DNA of 64,000 bases from Rhodobacteraceae bacterium IMCC1335 (GTDB lineage: Bacteria; Pseudomonadota; Alphaproteobacteria; Rhodobacterales; Rhodobacteraceae). The notes below the pieces were generated by a model. It was given only the letters and a program-made list of their open reading frames with translations, had not been told where the DNA came from and did not search any database. The position numbers and the translations under genes were made by a program. Where the stretch lies: positions 310,001-374,000 of the forward strand of contig CP046864.1 in the NCBI GenBank assembly GCA_039640495.1, written 5' to 3'. Positions within the stretch are counted from its first letter, which is position 1; each line of letters starts with the position of its first letter. Positions 9,422 through 19,125 of the stretch are shown piece after piece.

Positions 9422-10563
9422 TATAAAATCACATCCTGCACGGCTTTGGTATGTTGCGTCAGCGGCTCCCAGCCATCCTCCGTCACGATCACGCTATCCC
9501 CAACTTGGGCCCTGAAGGTTTCAACTGAGACCGATCCATCAATCGCCAAAACCATACCGGGCTGGATAATCGTTTTATCTCCGGTCACAAGCTGCGGCGT
9601 TTCCAGAAAGCTGAAGCCGGTCGCGCGCCCACACCGGAAAGGATAGTTATAGCCGGCCTCTTGGATGACATTGGCATATTCGGCGTGAATGCTTTCTGCG
9701 GTGACGCCGGGGCGCAGCGCGTTCAGCGCGGCTTTTTGGCTGGCCACCGCCACTTCATATACGGCGATTTGATCTTTTGGCGCATCGCCAATCCAGAAGG
9801 TGCGATCAAAGCCCAGCTTGAAGCGATGAAAATTTGTCATACCGCAAAAACAGAGGAATACGGGATCACCTTTATGCATAATCCGGGTTGAGGCGCGGTG
9901 GTGGGTTTTGATAATGGAGTCGCCCGAAGCCATGATTTGCAGAAAATGGGTGTTGGGCGACATATCTGTATCAGCGTAATGCCGCGTCAGCAGATCTGCG
10001 GCTTTGCGCGTTCCCGCTTGCGAGGTTGCGATCGCCACTTCGAATTCTGGCACCCCATCTGCAATCGCGCCCCGCCCCGCCACCATCATCGCTGTGGCCA
10101 CTTCGCCTGCGTGACGGGCAAGTTGCAGCTCTTCAGGCGATTTGATCATGCGCATGGCGCTGAGCAGAGGCGTTGCATTGTCTAATCTCTGTGTATCAAT
10201 CACTTCGCTCACATAGGCGCGCACCATTGGCGGCATATGATCCGGTTCGACGGCTATCGTTGTGGTGTTTCTGATCGCTTTGGGCAATTCTTCGCGCCAT
10301 TCATTGCCCATCCCATCGTTCCAAGGGGCAATTCGGTCGACCTGGGCCGCCGATTGCGCGGCGTTTAAATCAATCGTTGGTGTGATCAAAATGACGGGGC
10401 CATTTTGGGGAACGACCAATATGGTCGGGCGCCCAAACTCCATATGCAAATAATCATAATAACCGGTGAGATAATAAACATTATCCTCATCTGTTATAAG
10501 TGCCAAATCAATATTTTTTTCCGCCAATTTATTTTGAAACAGGGTCAATCGATTACGAAACAT
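9421..10563 (-). CDS. Creatinase-like M24 family hydrolase without metal ligands
   Basis: 380 residues with the two-domain creatinase / aminopeptidase P fold: an N-terminal domain with NVYYLTGYYDYLH and a C-terminal pita-bread domain. Aligned by eye with metal-dependent M24 peptidases, the five usual ligands are gone: Asp to Cys and Gly around CFCG...FKLGFDRTF, His to Arg in CGRATGFSF, Glu to Asp in LAIDGS, and Glu to Gly in AQVGDSVIV. This metal-free state is a feature of creatinase. HHRASTRI keeps a His where creatinase has its catalytic His. Creatinase splits creatine into sarcosine and urea, which fits the sarcosine oxidase genes downstream. An ectoine-hydrolase-like role is the main alternative. 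It is the first gene of the operon. Confidence 0.75.
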   Translation of the reverse strand: MFRNRLTLFQNKLAEKNIDLALITDEDNVYYLTGYYDYLHMEFGRPTILVVPQNGPVILITPTIDLNAAQSAAQVDRIAPWNDGMGNEWREELPKAIRNTTTIAVEPDHMPPMVRAYVSEVIDTQRLDNATPLLSAMRMIKSPEELQLARHAGEVATAMMVAGRGAIADGVPEFEVAIATSQAGTRKAADLLTRHYADTDMSPNTHFLQIMASGDSIIKTHHRASTRIMHKGDPVFLCFCGMTNFHRFKLGFDRTFWIGDAPKDQIAVYEVAVASQKAALNALRPGVTAESIHAEYANVIQEAGYNYPFRCGRATGFSFLETPQLVTGDKTIIQPGMVLAIDGSVSVETFRAQVGDSVIVTEDGWEPLTQHTKAVQDVIL

Positions 10564-11444
10564 AGGCGCATCCTTTTCAAGGTCGAGAGCATGCGGGGTT
10601 TTGGCCGGTTTTTATACCAGACCACAGTGATACGTTAATTACTGAAACGGTGGTTTGGAAGTAAAAAATTTTCCTTAATTATTATCGCTGACTTTTGGAG
10701 AAATCACCAAATGCTGCTGAGATGCCGCATGAGAAATCAAAGCCATCTTTATACCCGCTCACGTCTTGCTAGCAGAATCTGATTTTAATCAGTACTCTGC
10801 CCTAGTTGTGCAATATTCGCGCAAAGCGCTTGCTGGTTAATAGCGCCCGCCCCCTTCGTGGTCTGCGCCATTTGCCGTAGGATTATTGGTTTCAGTGCTC
10901 ACGCCGCGCGCAATTGCGCCGTGCAATTGGCGACAGCGATGCCAGCTTAGGCTAGGCCCTGTTTCCGTGCGGCTTGGTCAACTTTATAGTCAACGATCAC
11001 GCTCGCGTTCTTTTTTGTGCGCTGGGCGGAAAGCAGATCGCAAGCGTCAAGCATGCGTATCAATGCGATTTCAAAGCAACCTGTAGGCTGCAAATGGGTT
11101 TGCGCCGGCCAGATTTCGACCCTCTCGGGATCGCCAAAATATCCTGACATCCAAGGGTTGATCAAACAGTCTAATGCTAACCCGAGTATCGACGCTTGCA
11201 ACATCAAAGGCAGGCTGCATAATCAACCCAACAGATGAACCAGAGCCTCTATAGCTCAAGCCGACCTTATGTCCCAATTTATTTGACGACGGACATCGCC
11301 GACAATAGGTTCTTCCTTTGGCCATTGCTAATCGAAAAGTTTCAGACAAGTGTCGCAGAGAGTTTTGTAAAAGTGAAGATTAGTTCATTAATTCAATTAA
11401 AAGCTGAGAATATTTAAGAATCATGCGATACAAAGGAATTACAA
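10564..11444. other. Long stretch without a convincing gene
   Basis: About 880 bases hold the sox operon promoter side and apparently decayed sequence. A minus-strand frame at 10947-11207 (with PAQTHLQPTGCFEIALIRML) and an overlapping one at 11071-11349 look protein-like in patches but match no family I recognise. They may be remnants of one degraded gene. No RNA gene or repeat was seen. Confidence 0.35.
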
Positions 11445-11797
11445 GTGGATAATATTTTTTACTTAAACTTTGCAAAAAACTGGGAGAGCGACTGGAACGG
11501 CCACAACATAGAAAACATAGTTGGGCATTATCGTGAAGATATTTTTTTCGCTCTAATAAGGCAATCCCAATCATGGGAAAAGCTGAAATTAGGGGTATTG
11601 TTGCGCTAAGAAAATATTGGTCCCGTGCCCTTGAAAATCAACCTGATCTACACTTTAAAGTCTTAGATATATTTTCTGGAGTAGACATGATGGTGATTAC
11701 CTATGTGAATCATAATGAAGTGAAAGCTGCCGAAACACTTCATTTTGATGAGAACGCCATGGTCGTCATGGCATCTGCATGTCATTCGCTGAAATGA
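11445..11797 (+). CDS. NTF2/SnoaL-like protein, interrupted by one frameshift
   Basis: A GTG start at 11445 follows AAAGGA at good spacing. The frame reads FYLNFAKNWESDWNGHNIEN, IVGHYREDIFF, then shifts at the T7 run (11532-11538). With one more T it continues RSNKAIPIMGKAEIRG to CHSLK at 11797, giving 117 residues. The small cone-shaped NTF2/SnoaL fold is suggested by the W-x-NHNIENIVGHY start, the PIMGKAEIRG segment, and a pattern of beta strands ending in ETLHFDENAMVVMASA. Such proteins isomerise or bind small polyketide or organic acid ligands. Its stop overlaps the start of the MFS fragment (ATGA). A sequencing undercall is likely. Confidence 0.6.
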
Positions 11798-12012
11798 ATA
11801 ATCAATCTCTTGCGGTCGACGGCGCGAGCTTTGTCTCCCGCCACGCTAGAACACATTTTTGGCTAATCGTTGTTATCACATTTTGCTGTGGATTTTCACG
11901 ATCATCCCAATCTCTTCTTTCCGTTATTATGGAGCCTTTACATAGGGCCGGCACTGCAGGAATAATCTTGAGCTCCTCTGCGCTTCCAATGATCGCGGCA
12001 GCATATGTCTAA
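11794..12012 (+). pseudogene. N-terminal stub of an MFS transporter
   Basis: 72 residues starting at an ATG that overlaps the NTF2-like stop. A hydrophobic first helix (HFWLIVVITFCCGFSRSSQS) and the following SVIMEPLHRA...GIILSSSALPMIAAA look like transmembrane helices 1 and 2 of a major facilitator permease. The frame stops after AAYV and no continuation in any frame was found downstream, so about 80 percent of the gene is missing. It was probably once cotranscribed with the NTF2-like gene. Confidence 0.45.
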
Positions 12013-12550
12013 AACCATGGTTTCAATTTCGCCGTGCAGATACAGATCAAAGCGGTCAGCATCGGCGCCAGCTTTTTGAACGATTAGCGTTTGAGCGCGT
12101 TGTTTTGCATGGATTTAGCAGAGCAGCGCCTCGCTGTAATTATCGTCATTTTTCAAAATAAATCGCGGCAGAGATACCGCGTGATACAATACACAGGGGG
12201 CAATCTGCGGCGCTTGTAAACGGCCATCGCGCAGGCTGAGCGCGCCCGCTCTTATGCTGGCCAGGTCAACGCGCCGCTTTGTACGTTTGTGGTAAAGCGG
12301 CAAAACCCCAGAAGCAGAGGATTTGGGTTGATTTGCAGCTTCTGATTAGAACATTCCATCATTCTCAACGCGGGCATTCTCAACGCGGCTCTCTGCTATT
12401 TCTTTGCATACCTCCGGTTCGATGGCCCCGCATAGTAAGCCCCCTATCTTTCAGATGCGCGTTCGGGCCTATAGGGCGCCTGCCAGACCGAGTTGGATGC
12501 CAAAGCGCAAAGGATAATCCGGATCCGTGCGGCTATTGCCCCTTTTGGGT
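12013..12550. other. Gene-poor, decayed region
   Basis: Nothing is recognised here apart from short spurious frames, such as a minus-strand frame at 12115-12303. A local duplication is visible near 12361-12382, where the phrase CTCAACGCGG occurs twice. The sequence lies downstream of the truncated MFS gene and may be its deletion scar. Confidence 0.35.
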
Positions 12551-13309
12551 TTAGCTCAAGCCGATGTGGATCCCATCCCATATCAATTTCAAAGAAATGA
12601 TCATCAAAGCCCAAGTCACAAGTTTAAAGAAAAGCAATTCCGGGATTCGTTGCACCAGCTTGACGCCAATAAACACCGCCATCGATGCGGGCAGCATCAG
12701 ATAAAATGACATGAAGACGCTATCCAGGTTCACTTGCCCTAGCCACAAATAGGGGATCAGCTTAATCAGGTTGCAATAGCTGAACGCAATCACCGAAGTG
12801 CCGACGAAGATAGATTTTGGCAAGTTCAAAGGCAAAGTGAATATCTGCCAAGGCGGTCCGCCATTATGGCTGATAAAGCTGGTAAATCCCGCAATAGTGC
12901 ACCAGAAATAGCCCGAAGCTTTTTGAATGGGCTGCGTGGCCTGAGCTTTTTGCTTGGGTTCCACAAGCAGTTTCAGGGCAAATACAGCCCCCATCAGGCC
13001 AATCAAGGCGGTTACCATCCATTCAATAACCAAATGCGCGGTTAAGCCGCCGATCAAAACGCCAAGGCTCATCGCGATTACGGCGATTTTAAGCACTTGC
13101 TTGTTGTAATCTCGCCTATAAGCAGCCAAAGCAAACACGTCGGACACGATATATACCGGCAATAATAAGCCCGCGGCCGCAATCGGTGACATGATCAGCG
13201 CCAAGCTTGGCACCGCTAAAGCCGCGACGACCGGCAAGCCACCCTTGCCAAGCCCGACAAACACCGCGGCTAAGGTGGCAAGGCCCCAAAACATCAGGCT
13301 GGACTCCAT
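12551..13309 (-). CDS. Sulfite exporter TauE/SafE family membrane protein
   Basis: 252 residues, about eight hydrophobic helices. The start at 13309 (MESSLMFWGLA) has AGGGG upstream; a longer frame starts at 13348. The N-terminal motif AVFVGLGKGGLPVV and the mirrored SFISHNGGPPWQIFTLPLNL in the second half are the two repeats of the TauE/SafE (DUF81) family. Members move sulfite, sulfoacetate or other small organic anions out of the cell. A link to the sulfolactate lyase-like genes 18 kb away is possible but not shown. It stands alone on the minus strand. Confidence 0.85.
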   Translation of the reverse strand: MESSLMFWGLATLAAVFVGLGKGGLPVVAALAVPSLALIMSPIAAAGLLLPVYIVSDVFALAAYRRDYNKQVLKIAVIAMSLGVLIGGLTAHLVIEWMVTALIGLMGAVFALKLLVEPKQKAQATQPIQKASGYFWCTIAGFTSFISHNGGPPWQIFTLPLNLPKSIFVGTSVIAFSYCNLIKLIPYLWLGQVNLDSVFMSFYLMLPASMAVFIGVKLVQRIPELLFFKLVTWALMIISLKLIWDGIHIGLS

Positions 13310-13675
13310 GTTAAAACCCCTGCGGGCTTGGATCAGCCTCAGCCGCAAGGGCTGATTTTATGGCCCTTGGCGTGATTGCAAAAAAAGGTTGGATGAGATG
13401 CGGCGCGCGCATTGCGGGTAATCCCTATAATTTTGCGGTATTTTGGGTGGTGTAATGTGTCTTTTGCATGGCGCGTTGTGACCCAAAAATTGATTGGAAT
13501 GCAAGCTGCTTGATTGCACGCGCGGGCAAGGCAAGATTTTGCTGCATTCAGAAGCCGGAATGATTCGCTTGCTCTGCCCCCTTGATAGAAAGTCACATTT
13601 TTAAGCGCTTTTTCGGCTGACTTTCTGCAGAGTTGCATGAATTTTCTGCAGATCAACGGTTAGTATTCAAGGTGA

Positions 13676-13705
13676 TTGCGCTAACACCAATGTGTTTGCG
13701 CTAAC
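13676..13705 (+). promoter_or_regulatory. Two direct repeats of TTGCGCTAAC upstream of pckA
   Basis: TTGCGCTAAC occurs at 13676-13685 and again at 13696-13705, exactly 20 bp apart, or about two helical turns. GCGCTAAC resembles one half of a LacI-family operator (GTTAGCGCTAAC) of the kind reported for gluconeogenesis regulators in alphaproteobacteria. The same core recurs at 15679. The regulator is not in the window. Confidence 0.5.
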
Positions 13706-13791
13706 GCTTTAAATCGCAGCTTCCGTTGGGTGAAGCGATGGTGTTAGGAACCTGTATAGCGCAACACTGCAGCCCCATTAGGAGAGCGAGA

Positions 13792-15390
13792 ATGAACCAC
13801 GGTCGGGTAAATAATAACAACACGTTAGAGCAACAGGGTATCACTGGGCTTGGCGCTGTTTATTATAACCTTCAAGAACCCGCCTTGATGGAATTTGCTG
13901 TCTCAGCCGGAGAGGGGCAGTTGGGCCAAGGTGGCAGTTTATTGGTGTCGACGGGGAAATTTACGGGGCGCAGCCCGAAAGATAAATTTGTGGTCCGTAC
14001 GGCGAATGTGATTGATAAAATTTGGTGGGATAACAACCCGCCAATGGAACCCGAAAAATTCGATTTGCTCTATCAAGATATGCGTCAGCACATGCAGGGC
14101 GGGCGCTATTATGTGCAAGACCTGTTTGCCGGCGCGGATCCCGAGCATCGGCTGGATGTGCGCGTTGTCAGCGAATTGGCCTGGCACAACCTGTTCATTC
14201 GCCATTTATTACGCCGGCCGGCGCTGGAAGAGCTTGACCGTTTCACACCAGAATGGACGGTGATCAATTGCCCAAGCTTTAAGGCAGATCCACAGCGCCA
14301 TGGTTGCCGCAGCGAAACCGTGGTCGTGCTAAATTTTGAGCAGAACGTTATTTTGATCGGCGGCACCGAATATGCGGGTGAAAACAAAAAATCAGTATTC
14401 ACCTTGCTGAATTATCTTTTGCCAGAAAAAGGCGTGATGTCGATGCATTGCTCGGCAAACCACGCGGTGGGTAATCCGGAAGAAACAGCGGTGTTTTTCG
14501 GCTTGTCGGGAACCGGAAAAACAACGCTTTCTACGGATTCAAATCGGGTTCTGATTGGAGATGATGAGCATGGATGGTCGGCGCGTGGTACCTTCAATAT
14601 TGAAGGTGGCTGCTATGCAAAAACCATTGATCTAACCCCCGAATCCGAACCTGATATCTATGCGACCACGCAAAAATTTGCCACAGTGATCGAAAATATG
14701 GTCTTTGATGACGAGACCAAAGAGCTCGATTTTAAAGACAGTTCACTGACGCCGAATATGCGCTGTTCCTACCCGTTAAACTATATTTCAAACGCGTCGG
14801 AAACAGGGCTGGGCGGCTATCCAAAAAATATTATTATGCTGACCTGCGATGCGTTTGGCGTTCTTCCGCCGATTTCAAAGCTGGCGCCGGCGCAGGCGAT
14901 GTATCACTTTTTATCGGGTTTTACGTCGAAAATTGCGGGTACAGAGCGGGGTGTCACCGAGCCTGAGCCTACATTTTCAACCTGTTTTGGCGCCCCATTC
15001 ATGCCGCTGCGCCCAGAAGTTTATGGCAAGCTTTTGCAAGTTAAAATCGCCAATCATGGATCCCATTGCTGGCTTTTGAACACGGGTTGGACTGGCGGTG
15101 GCTATGGGGTTGGATCACGAATGCCAATCAAATCCACGCGGGCGCTGTTGACCGCGGCTCTTGACGGTAGCTTGCTCGATGCACCCTTTCGAAAGGATCC
15201 GAATTTTAGCTTTGAAGTGCCGATGTTGGCGCAGGGCGTTGACAGCGGCCTGCTGGATCCGCGCAGCACCTGGGCCGATCAAGAGGCCTATGATCAACAA
15301 GCCCAAAAATTGGTTAATATGTTCTCGGATAATTTCGCAAAATTCGTACCCTTTATTGATGATGATGTGCGTGCCGCCTCAATCAGTTAA
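13792..15390 (+). CDS. pckA: Phosphoenolpyruvate carboxykinase (ATP)
   Basis: 532 residues. The ATG at 13792 follows AGGAGAG; an upstream in-frame ATG at 13726 would add an unconserved leader. The enzyme converts oxaloacetate and ATP to phosphoenolpyruvate, CO2 and ADP, the first step of gluconeogenesis. Motifs: [17 protein letters not shown] (substrate region), the kinase-1a P-loop [13 protein letters not shown] near residue 236, the metal-binding kinase-2 motif IGDDEHGWS near 257, and the C-terminal [15 protein letters not shown]. Full length, no anomaly. It stands alone, and the upstream TTGCGCTAAC repeats are likely control sites. Confidence 0.98.
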   Translation: MNHGRVNNNNTLEQQGITGLGAVYYNLQEPALMEFAVSAGEGQLGQGGSLLVSTGKFTGRSPKDKFVVRTANVIDKIWWDNNPPMEPEKFDLLYQDMRQHMQGGRYYVQDLFAGADPEHRLDVRVVSELAWHNLFIRHLLRRPALEELDRFTPEWTVINCPSFKADPQRHGCRSETVVVLNFEQNVILIGGTEYAGENKKSVFTLLNYLLPEKGVMSMHCSANHAVGNPEETAVFFGLSGTGKTTLSTDSNRVLIGDDEHGWSARGTFNIEGGCYAKTIDLTPESEPDIYATTQKFATVIENMVFDDETKELDFKDSSLTPNMRCSYPLNYISNASETGLGGYPKNIIMLTCDAFGVLPPISKLAPAQAMYHFLSGFTSKIAGTERGVTEPEPTFSTCFGAPFMPLRPEVYGKLLQVKIANHGSHCWLLNTGWTGGGYGVGSRMPIKSTRALLTAALDGSLLDAPFRKDPNFSFEVPMLAQGVDSGLLDPRSTWADQEAYDQQAQKLVNMFSDNFAKFVPFIDDDVRAASIS

Positions 15391-15678
15391 AGAATAAGCA
15401 AACCTTATCGGTCAGTTGCGCGCCCGCGTCTGCGGGCCCGCACCGGGTTGCCTCAGTACCTAAGCCATTGTTCCCATCTGTGGTAATTTCCATCCCTTGG
15501 TTGATCGATGCCGCATTCTCGGGCCCGCTAGGTGTTGATCCGCTAAAGTATCAATCAAGCGGCGTGAATGCCTTTAAAATATAAAGGTGCTTTTTGTGGC
15601 CATGGTTTTTTTGCAGCGCCCGCATCTGCAAAAAACAAACGCCGTTGTGCATATTGCGCCAAGGCGCTAAAAAACTGC
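15391..15678. other. Intergenic gap with two hairpins
   Basis: GCCCGC GTCT GCGGGC at 15422-15437 forms a short G+C hairpin after pckA. TTTTTTGCAG (15607-15616) pairs perfectly with CTGCAAAAAA (15626-15635), a structure that could end transcription from either side. No gene was found. Confidence 0.4.
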
Positions 15679-15688
15679 TGCGCTAACG
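15679..15688 (+). promoter_or_regulatory. Third copy of the TGCGCTAACG motif
   Basis: TGCGCTAACG, identical in core to the repeats before pckA, lies 37 bases before the start of the cyclic-nucleotide-binding gene. A shared regulator for the two genes is inferred. Confidence 0.4.
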
Positions 15689-15715
15689 TATGATATGTTT
15701 TTGGAGCTACCCATT

Positions 15716-16126
15716 ATGGCATCACAGCAGGAACTACCCGCAGGGGCCACGATTTATGAGGCGGGCGATGTTTCAAAAGGCGCTTACCTGATTCAGTCTG
15801 GAAAAGTGGATTTGATGACGGCCGAAAATTTTCGGCTGGTCACTTTGGGCGCCGGTGAGATGTTTGGCGAATTGGGTTTGGTGATTGATGACTTTCGCAG
15901 CGTGACCGCCGTAACGCGCACCGAATGCACGCTGATTTTAATTCCCAAAAAAACGCTTGAAAAAAAGTTTAAAACTGCCGATCCGGCCATTCGGGGAATT
16001 TTCAGATCGGTGGGTATTCGCTTGCGCGAAGCCAATCGCCAAAAAGATGAACTGCGGCAAGCGCTTGATCGCGTACAAAAAAACAACATTCGGCTTGAAC
16101 AAGAGCTAGAGCGGTATAAACGCTAA
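15716..16126 (+). CDS. Cyclic nucleotide-binding domain protein
   Basis: 136 residues. The ATG at 15716 is preferred because GGAG lies 9 bases upstream; another in-frame ATG is at 15695. The first 100 residues form a CRP-type beta-roll: PAGATIYEAGDVSKGAYLIQ, the phosphate-cassette-like LGAGEMFGELGLV, and RSVTAVTRTECTLILI. The last 35 residues are a charged helix, probably a coiled coil (LDRVQKNNIRLEQELERYK). There is no DNA-binding domain, so it probably senses a cyclic nucleotide and signals through protein contact. The adenylate cyclase gene at 17410-19125 is a possible partner. Confidence 0.85.
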   Translation: MASQQELPAGATIYEAGDVSKGAYLIQSGKVDLMTAENFRLVTLGAGEMFGELGLVIDDFRSVTAVTRTECTLILIPKKTLEKKFKTADPAIRGIFRSVGIRLREANRQKDELRQALDRVQKNNIRLEQELERYKR

Positions 16127-16401
16127 ATTTAATGAATATTCTGGGCCTTTTATGCGCTGGTTGCCACGTGTCAGCGGCCAAAATAAAGAGGCAGAAATGT
16201 TTAGTGTTTTGTGCCGAGCGCCGCTTCGATCTATTTGGTTAAGCCTGATCGCTTGTATCGTTGCGATGTGTAAAGACTTTTGGTGGTCTTATCTGTTTTT
16301 GTTCCCCGAATAAGAAGTATAGAGTATAAGACAAACAGACCGCGATGCGTGCAGCATTCCCTTTTATACTTTTCCCGTCGTATCCTTAGGGTGAAAAAAT
16401 C

Positions 16402-16848
16402 ATGAATGCCATCGTTCAGAAATTAAATATCAGTTGGTCATGTATACCAACATGGCGCAAAGCGTCTTTTAATACGCTTTGGTGCCTATTGGGATGCTCT
16501 ATTGGCGATCTTGGAACGATTTTCTATTTTCAGGTGACAGGCATCGACTGGCCCGTGTTTAACATAATGCTTTTGGCAATCATAAACGGCATTTTGACGT
16601 CAATCCTGTTGGAAACAATAATTCTGGCGCGCCAGATGCCGTTTAATCTGGCCTTAAAGACCGCGGCGGGCATGTCATTGATTTCTATGGTGGCCATGGA
16701 AGCCGCGATGAACCTGGTGGATGTGGCGATTACTGGTGGCGCAAAACTTACCCTTTTCGTGGTGCCGATTATGCTTTTGGCCGGCTTTTTGGCCCCTTTG
16801 CCCTATAATTATTGGCGGCTCAAAGCGCTGGGGAAATCCTGTCATTAG
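16402..16848 (+). CDS. DUF4396-type small membrane protein
   Basis: 148 residues with four hydrophobic helices. The pattern WRKASFNTLWCLLGCSIGDLG, followed by an MAMEAAMN-like segment (SMVAMEAAMNLVDVAITGG) and FLAPLPYNYWRLKALGK at the end, matches the DUF4396 family, often found beside copper or redox proteins. Function unknown. It stands alone with no visible operon partner. Confidence 0.65.
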   Translation: MNAIVQKLNISWSCIPTWRKASFNTLWCLLGCSIGDLGTIFYFQVTGIDWPVFNIMLLAIINGILTSILLETIILARQMPFNLALKTAAGMSLISMVAMEAAMNLVDVAITGGAKLTLFVVPIMLLAGFLAPLPYNYWRLKALGKSCH

Positions 16849-17022
16849 AAATTTTTATGGGCTGTTTTCTGGGCTTAAATTCAGCGCCGATAGGATCGGG
16901 TGATAAGCTCTGCGCGGGCCTGTTGTGGCTGCGATAAGAAATTCCTTAAAGATTTTCGAGATTTGCCGTAAACTAGACATTGGGCAATGGCTTCATTGCG
17001 CCTATCAAAATAGGGCTGCGAA

Positions 17023-17403
17023 ATGGCAGATGGGTTAGGATCGGTTGGTCAACGGCTCTCCAATGCGTTGGGGCGGCTTCAGCAATCTGAGGCTGGTCAG
17101 TCGGGAAAACCCGCGCAACCGCTGCAGCAAGCTGCTGCGGGCCCGCTTAAATCAGTGCTGGTCAATGTGAAAGCCCAAGCGGCGCAGGCTGCAATGCGTG
17201 CATCGCCCGACGCGGCGGCCGCGGGCCATAAATCCGCCATTGGGCAACGCCTGTCTTCAGCTTTGGGCAGATTGAAAACTGAAAGCGAAGAAGTGGCCAA
17301 ATTGCGCGCAGATAATTCTGGCGCAACGGATACCAGTTCGGTCAGTGTTCAAATTAGCTCGGCCGCGCGGCAAAAATATTCTGAAGATATAATTATCCAG
17401 TAA
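17023..17403 (+). CDS. Hypothetical protein with a duplicated amphipathic motif
   Basis: 126 residues, rich in Ala, Gln and Ser, soluble and probably mostly disordered. An 11-residue motif occurs twice: VGQRLSNALGRLQ near residue 7 and IGQRLSSALGRLK near residue 72, separated by an Ala/Gln-rich linker. The motif would form a short amphipathic helix. It ends 6 bases before the stop of the convergent cyclase gene. No family is recognised. Codon use looks coding, and the ATG at 17023 follows a purine-rich stretch (GGGCTGCGAA). Confidence 0.6.
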   Translation: MADGLGSVGQRLSNALGRLQQSEAGQSGKPAQPLQQAAAGPLKSVLVNVKAQAAQAAMRASPDAAAAGHKSAIGQRLSSALGRLKTESEEVAKLRADNSGATDTSSVSVQISSAARQKYSEDIIIQ

Positions 17404-17409
17404 ACGGGG

Positions 17410-19125
17410 TTATACAGTTTCGACAATTGCCGGATCTGCTATGTCGGCGCGGGTCACAAAATACATCTGCATATCGCCCTTGCCTTTGACGAAGGTGATT
17501 GGGCGTTTGATGAATGTCAAATCGGGTGCATTGGCCAAGGCCAGATAGGTTTTCTGATCTATGTTGATGGATTGCGGTTCAGAATAACTTTCCATCCGTG
17601 CGGCGGTATTTACTGCATCTCCAAATAGATCGAATAGGTATTTTGTTTGACCGACAATACCAGCCACTGAATCGCCCGACGCAATGCCAAGCCGCAAGTG
17701 CCACTCTAGTTCATTCTGCTGGTTGCGGTTTTCTAAAAACGCAATCATCCGCAGAGCAATTGAAATCAAATTGCGCTGTGGCGACTGCGCTGAGCGTTCA
17801 AGCCCGCTGACGCACATATACGCATCCCCGATCGTTTTGATCCGTTCGGAGGCATGGCTTTCGGTAATCCGATCAAATTCGCTGAAAATTTCGTTAAGTT
17901 CTTCAATCAACTTCGTGGCCGATATTTCTTGGGATATTTTTGTAAACCCAACAAAATCTGTGAACATAACCGAAATATTTTCTAAGCTGCGTGGTTCGGA
18001 AAAGCCCTTTTCTTTCAGATCATTGATCACATATTTGGGCAGAATATTTGCCAGCAACGCGTCTGATTTTTTGCGCTCAAGGTTGATTTGCGCCGTGCGG
18101 TTTAGAATTTGGCTTTCCAAATTGTTCACATAGGCCAAAAATCCAGCAATGATAAAAACCCCAAAGACAGGAAAGATCATAACCGAAGCGGGAACAATCG
18201 CGGCAAAGGAAAAAAACGCAAGTGCTCCAACCGCTAGAGCGAGCCCAAGTTTTGCCATAAAGCGCGCCCGTTGCAGCGAAGCGATGCTTTTGAAATTGAG
18301 CGTCTGCAGCAGATAAAGCCCGAGATAAAGAGCGATAAACCCAATCGCATTGCTCCAACAGCTTTGAAGGAACTGGGCCAGATTTGCGGCGGTTAACAAT
18401 GCGTATATGATGTAAAAATTTGCGTTTATAGCATAAATCAGTAGCAATACATGCGCTAAAAAAACCTGCGATTTCTGCATCGAAACGCCGCGATTATGCC
18501 ATGCATATAGCCCTAAAAAGATTAAAAAACTTCCGGTAGAAACCGAAAAAAGAAAGAGATCCGGCGTTAAGCGCACCTCGAGCGCCCGCAGCAGCGCAAC
18601 CGGGTTGAAGAGCGGCAGATCTAAATCAGCTTGAAGCGTGAAGATGAACAGAGGCGGATAGGCCAAGGTGCTTAAAATCGTGCCCGAGCAGATTAGAAAG
18701 CTGCGGCTGTTGCGCTGATCGCCTGGCCTGGTGATTTCCAGAAACACCGTTGAGAGCAGGTAAATCACCAGCGAAAAAATATACCCACAGATGCTATAGG
18801 CAATAATCGGCCCAATATCACCAGGTCGGTTTGCCAACGTGATCGCCGCTGAAACGCAAATCAAAAAGATGAAAATATGCGAGAGCGATAATCCCCAAAG
18901 AAACCGTTCAACCGGGCGGCGCTGCATATTTTGCATGGGGTTCAAAATGGCTAAAATTGCGGCCACGCTGATCGCGCCGAGCGAGCCGTTTATGTCAAAT
19001 ATATTCAAGAAAGACACATCCGGTTTTGACAGAAAATAGCCGCTTATAGCCAGCGGAATAAGGCCCATCATAAAGGCTTGAACGGCCAAAAATATTGGGG
19101 GTTTGGGGCGGCTCATTCGCGGCAT
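17410..19125 (-). CDS. Membrane-bound class III adenylate cyclase
   Basis: About 571 residues from the ATG at 19125; a second ATG at 19116 and a longer frame from 19248 also exist. The first 360 residues hold roughly ten hydrophobic helices. A short helix (RTAQINLERKKSDALLANILP, a typical cyclase linker) leads to the catalytic domain. That domain has VMFTDFVGFTKIS with the first metal Asp, ERIKTIGDAYMCVSG with the base-specifying Lys and second metal Asp, and FGDAVNTAARMES. The residues favour ATP, so the product would be cAMP. The cyclic-nucleotide-binding protein at 15716 could respond to it. The membrane part may sense a signal or lipid state. Confidence 0.9.
   Translation of the reverse strand: MPRMSRPKPPIFLAVQAFMMGLIPLAISGYFLSKPDVSFLNIFDINGSLGAISVAAILAILNPMQNMQRRPVERFLWGLSLSHIFIFLICVSAAITLANRPGDIGPIIAYSICGYIFSLVIYLLSTVFLEITRPGDQRNSRSFLICSGTILSTLAYPPLFIFTLQADLDLPLFNPVALLRALEVRLTPDLFLFSVSTGSFLIFLGLYAWHNRGVSMQKSQVFLAHVLLLIYAINANFYIIYALLTAANLAQFLQSCWSNAIGFIALYLGLYLLQTLNFKSIASLQRARFMAKLGLALAVGALAFFSFAAIVPASVMIFPVFGVFIIAGFLAYVNNLESQILNRTAQINLERKKSDALLANILPKYVINDLKEKGFSEPRSLENISVMFTDFVGFTKISQEISATKLIEELNEIFSEFDRITESHASERIKTIGDAYMCVSGLERSAQSPQRNLISIALRMIAFLENRNQQNELEWHLRLGIASGDSVAGIVGQTKYLFDLFGDAVNTAARMESYSEPQSINIDQKTYLALANAPDLTFIKRPITFVKGKGDMQMYFVTRADIADPAIVETV

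Noticed and set aside
13339..13656. 105-residue minus-strand frame before pckA
   Set aside because: Composition is not protein-like and it covers the pckA promoter side; no ribosome site.
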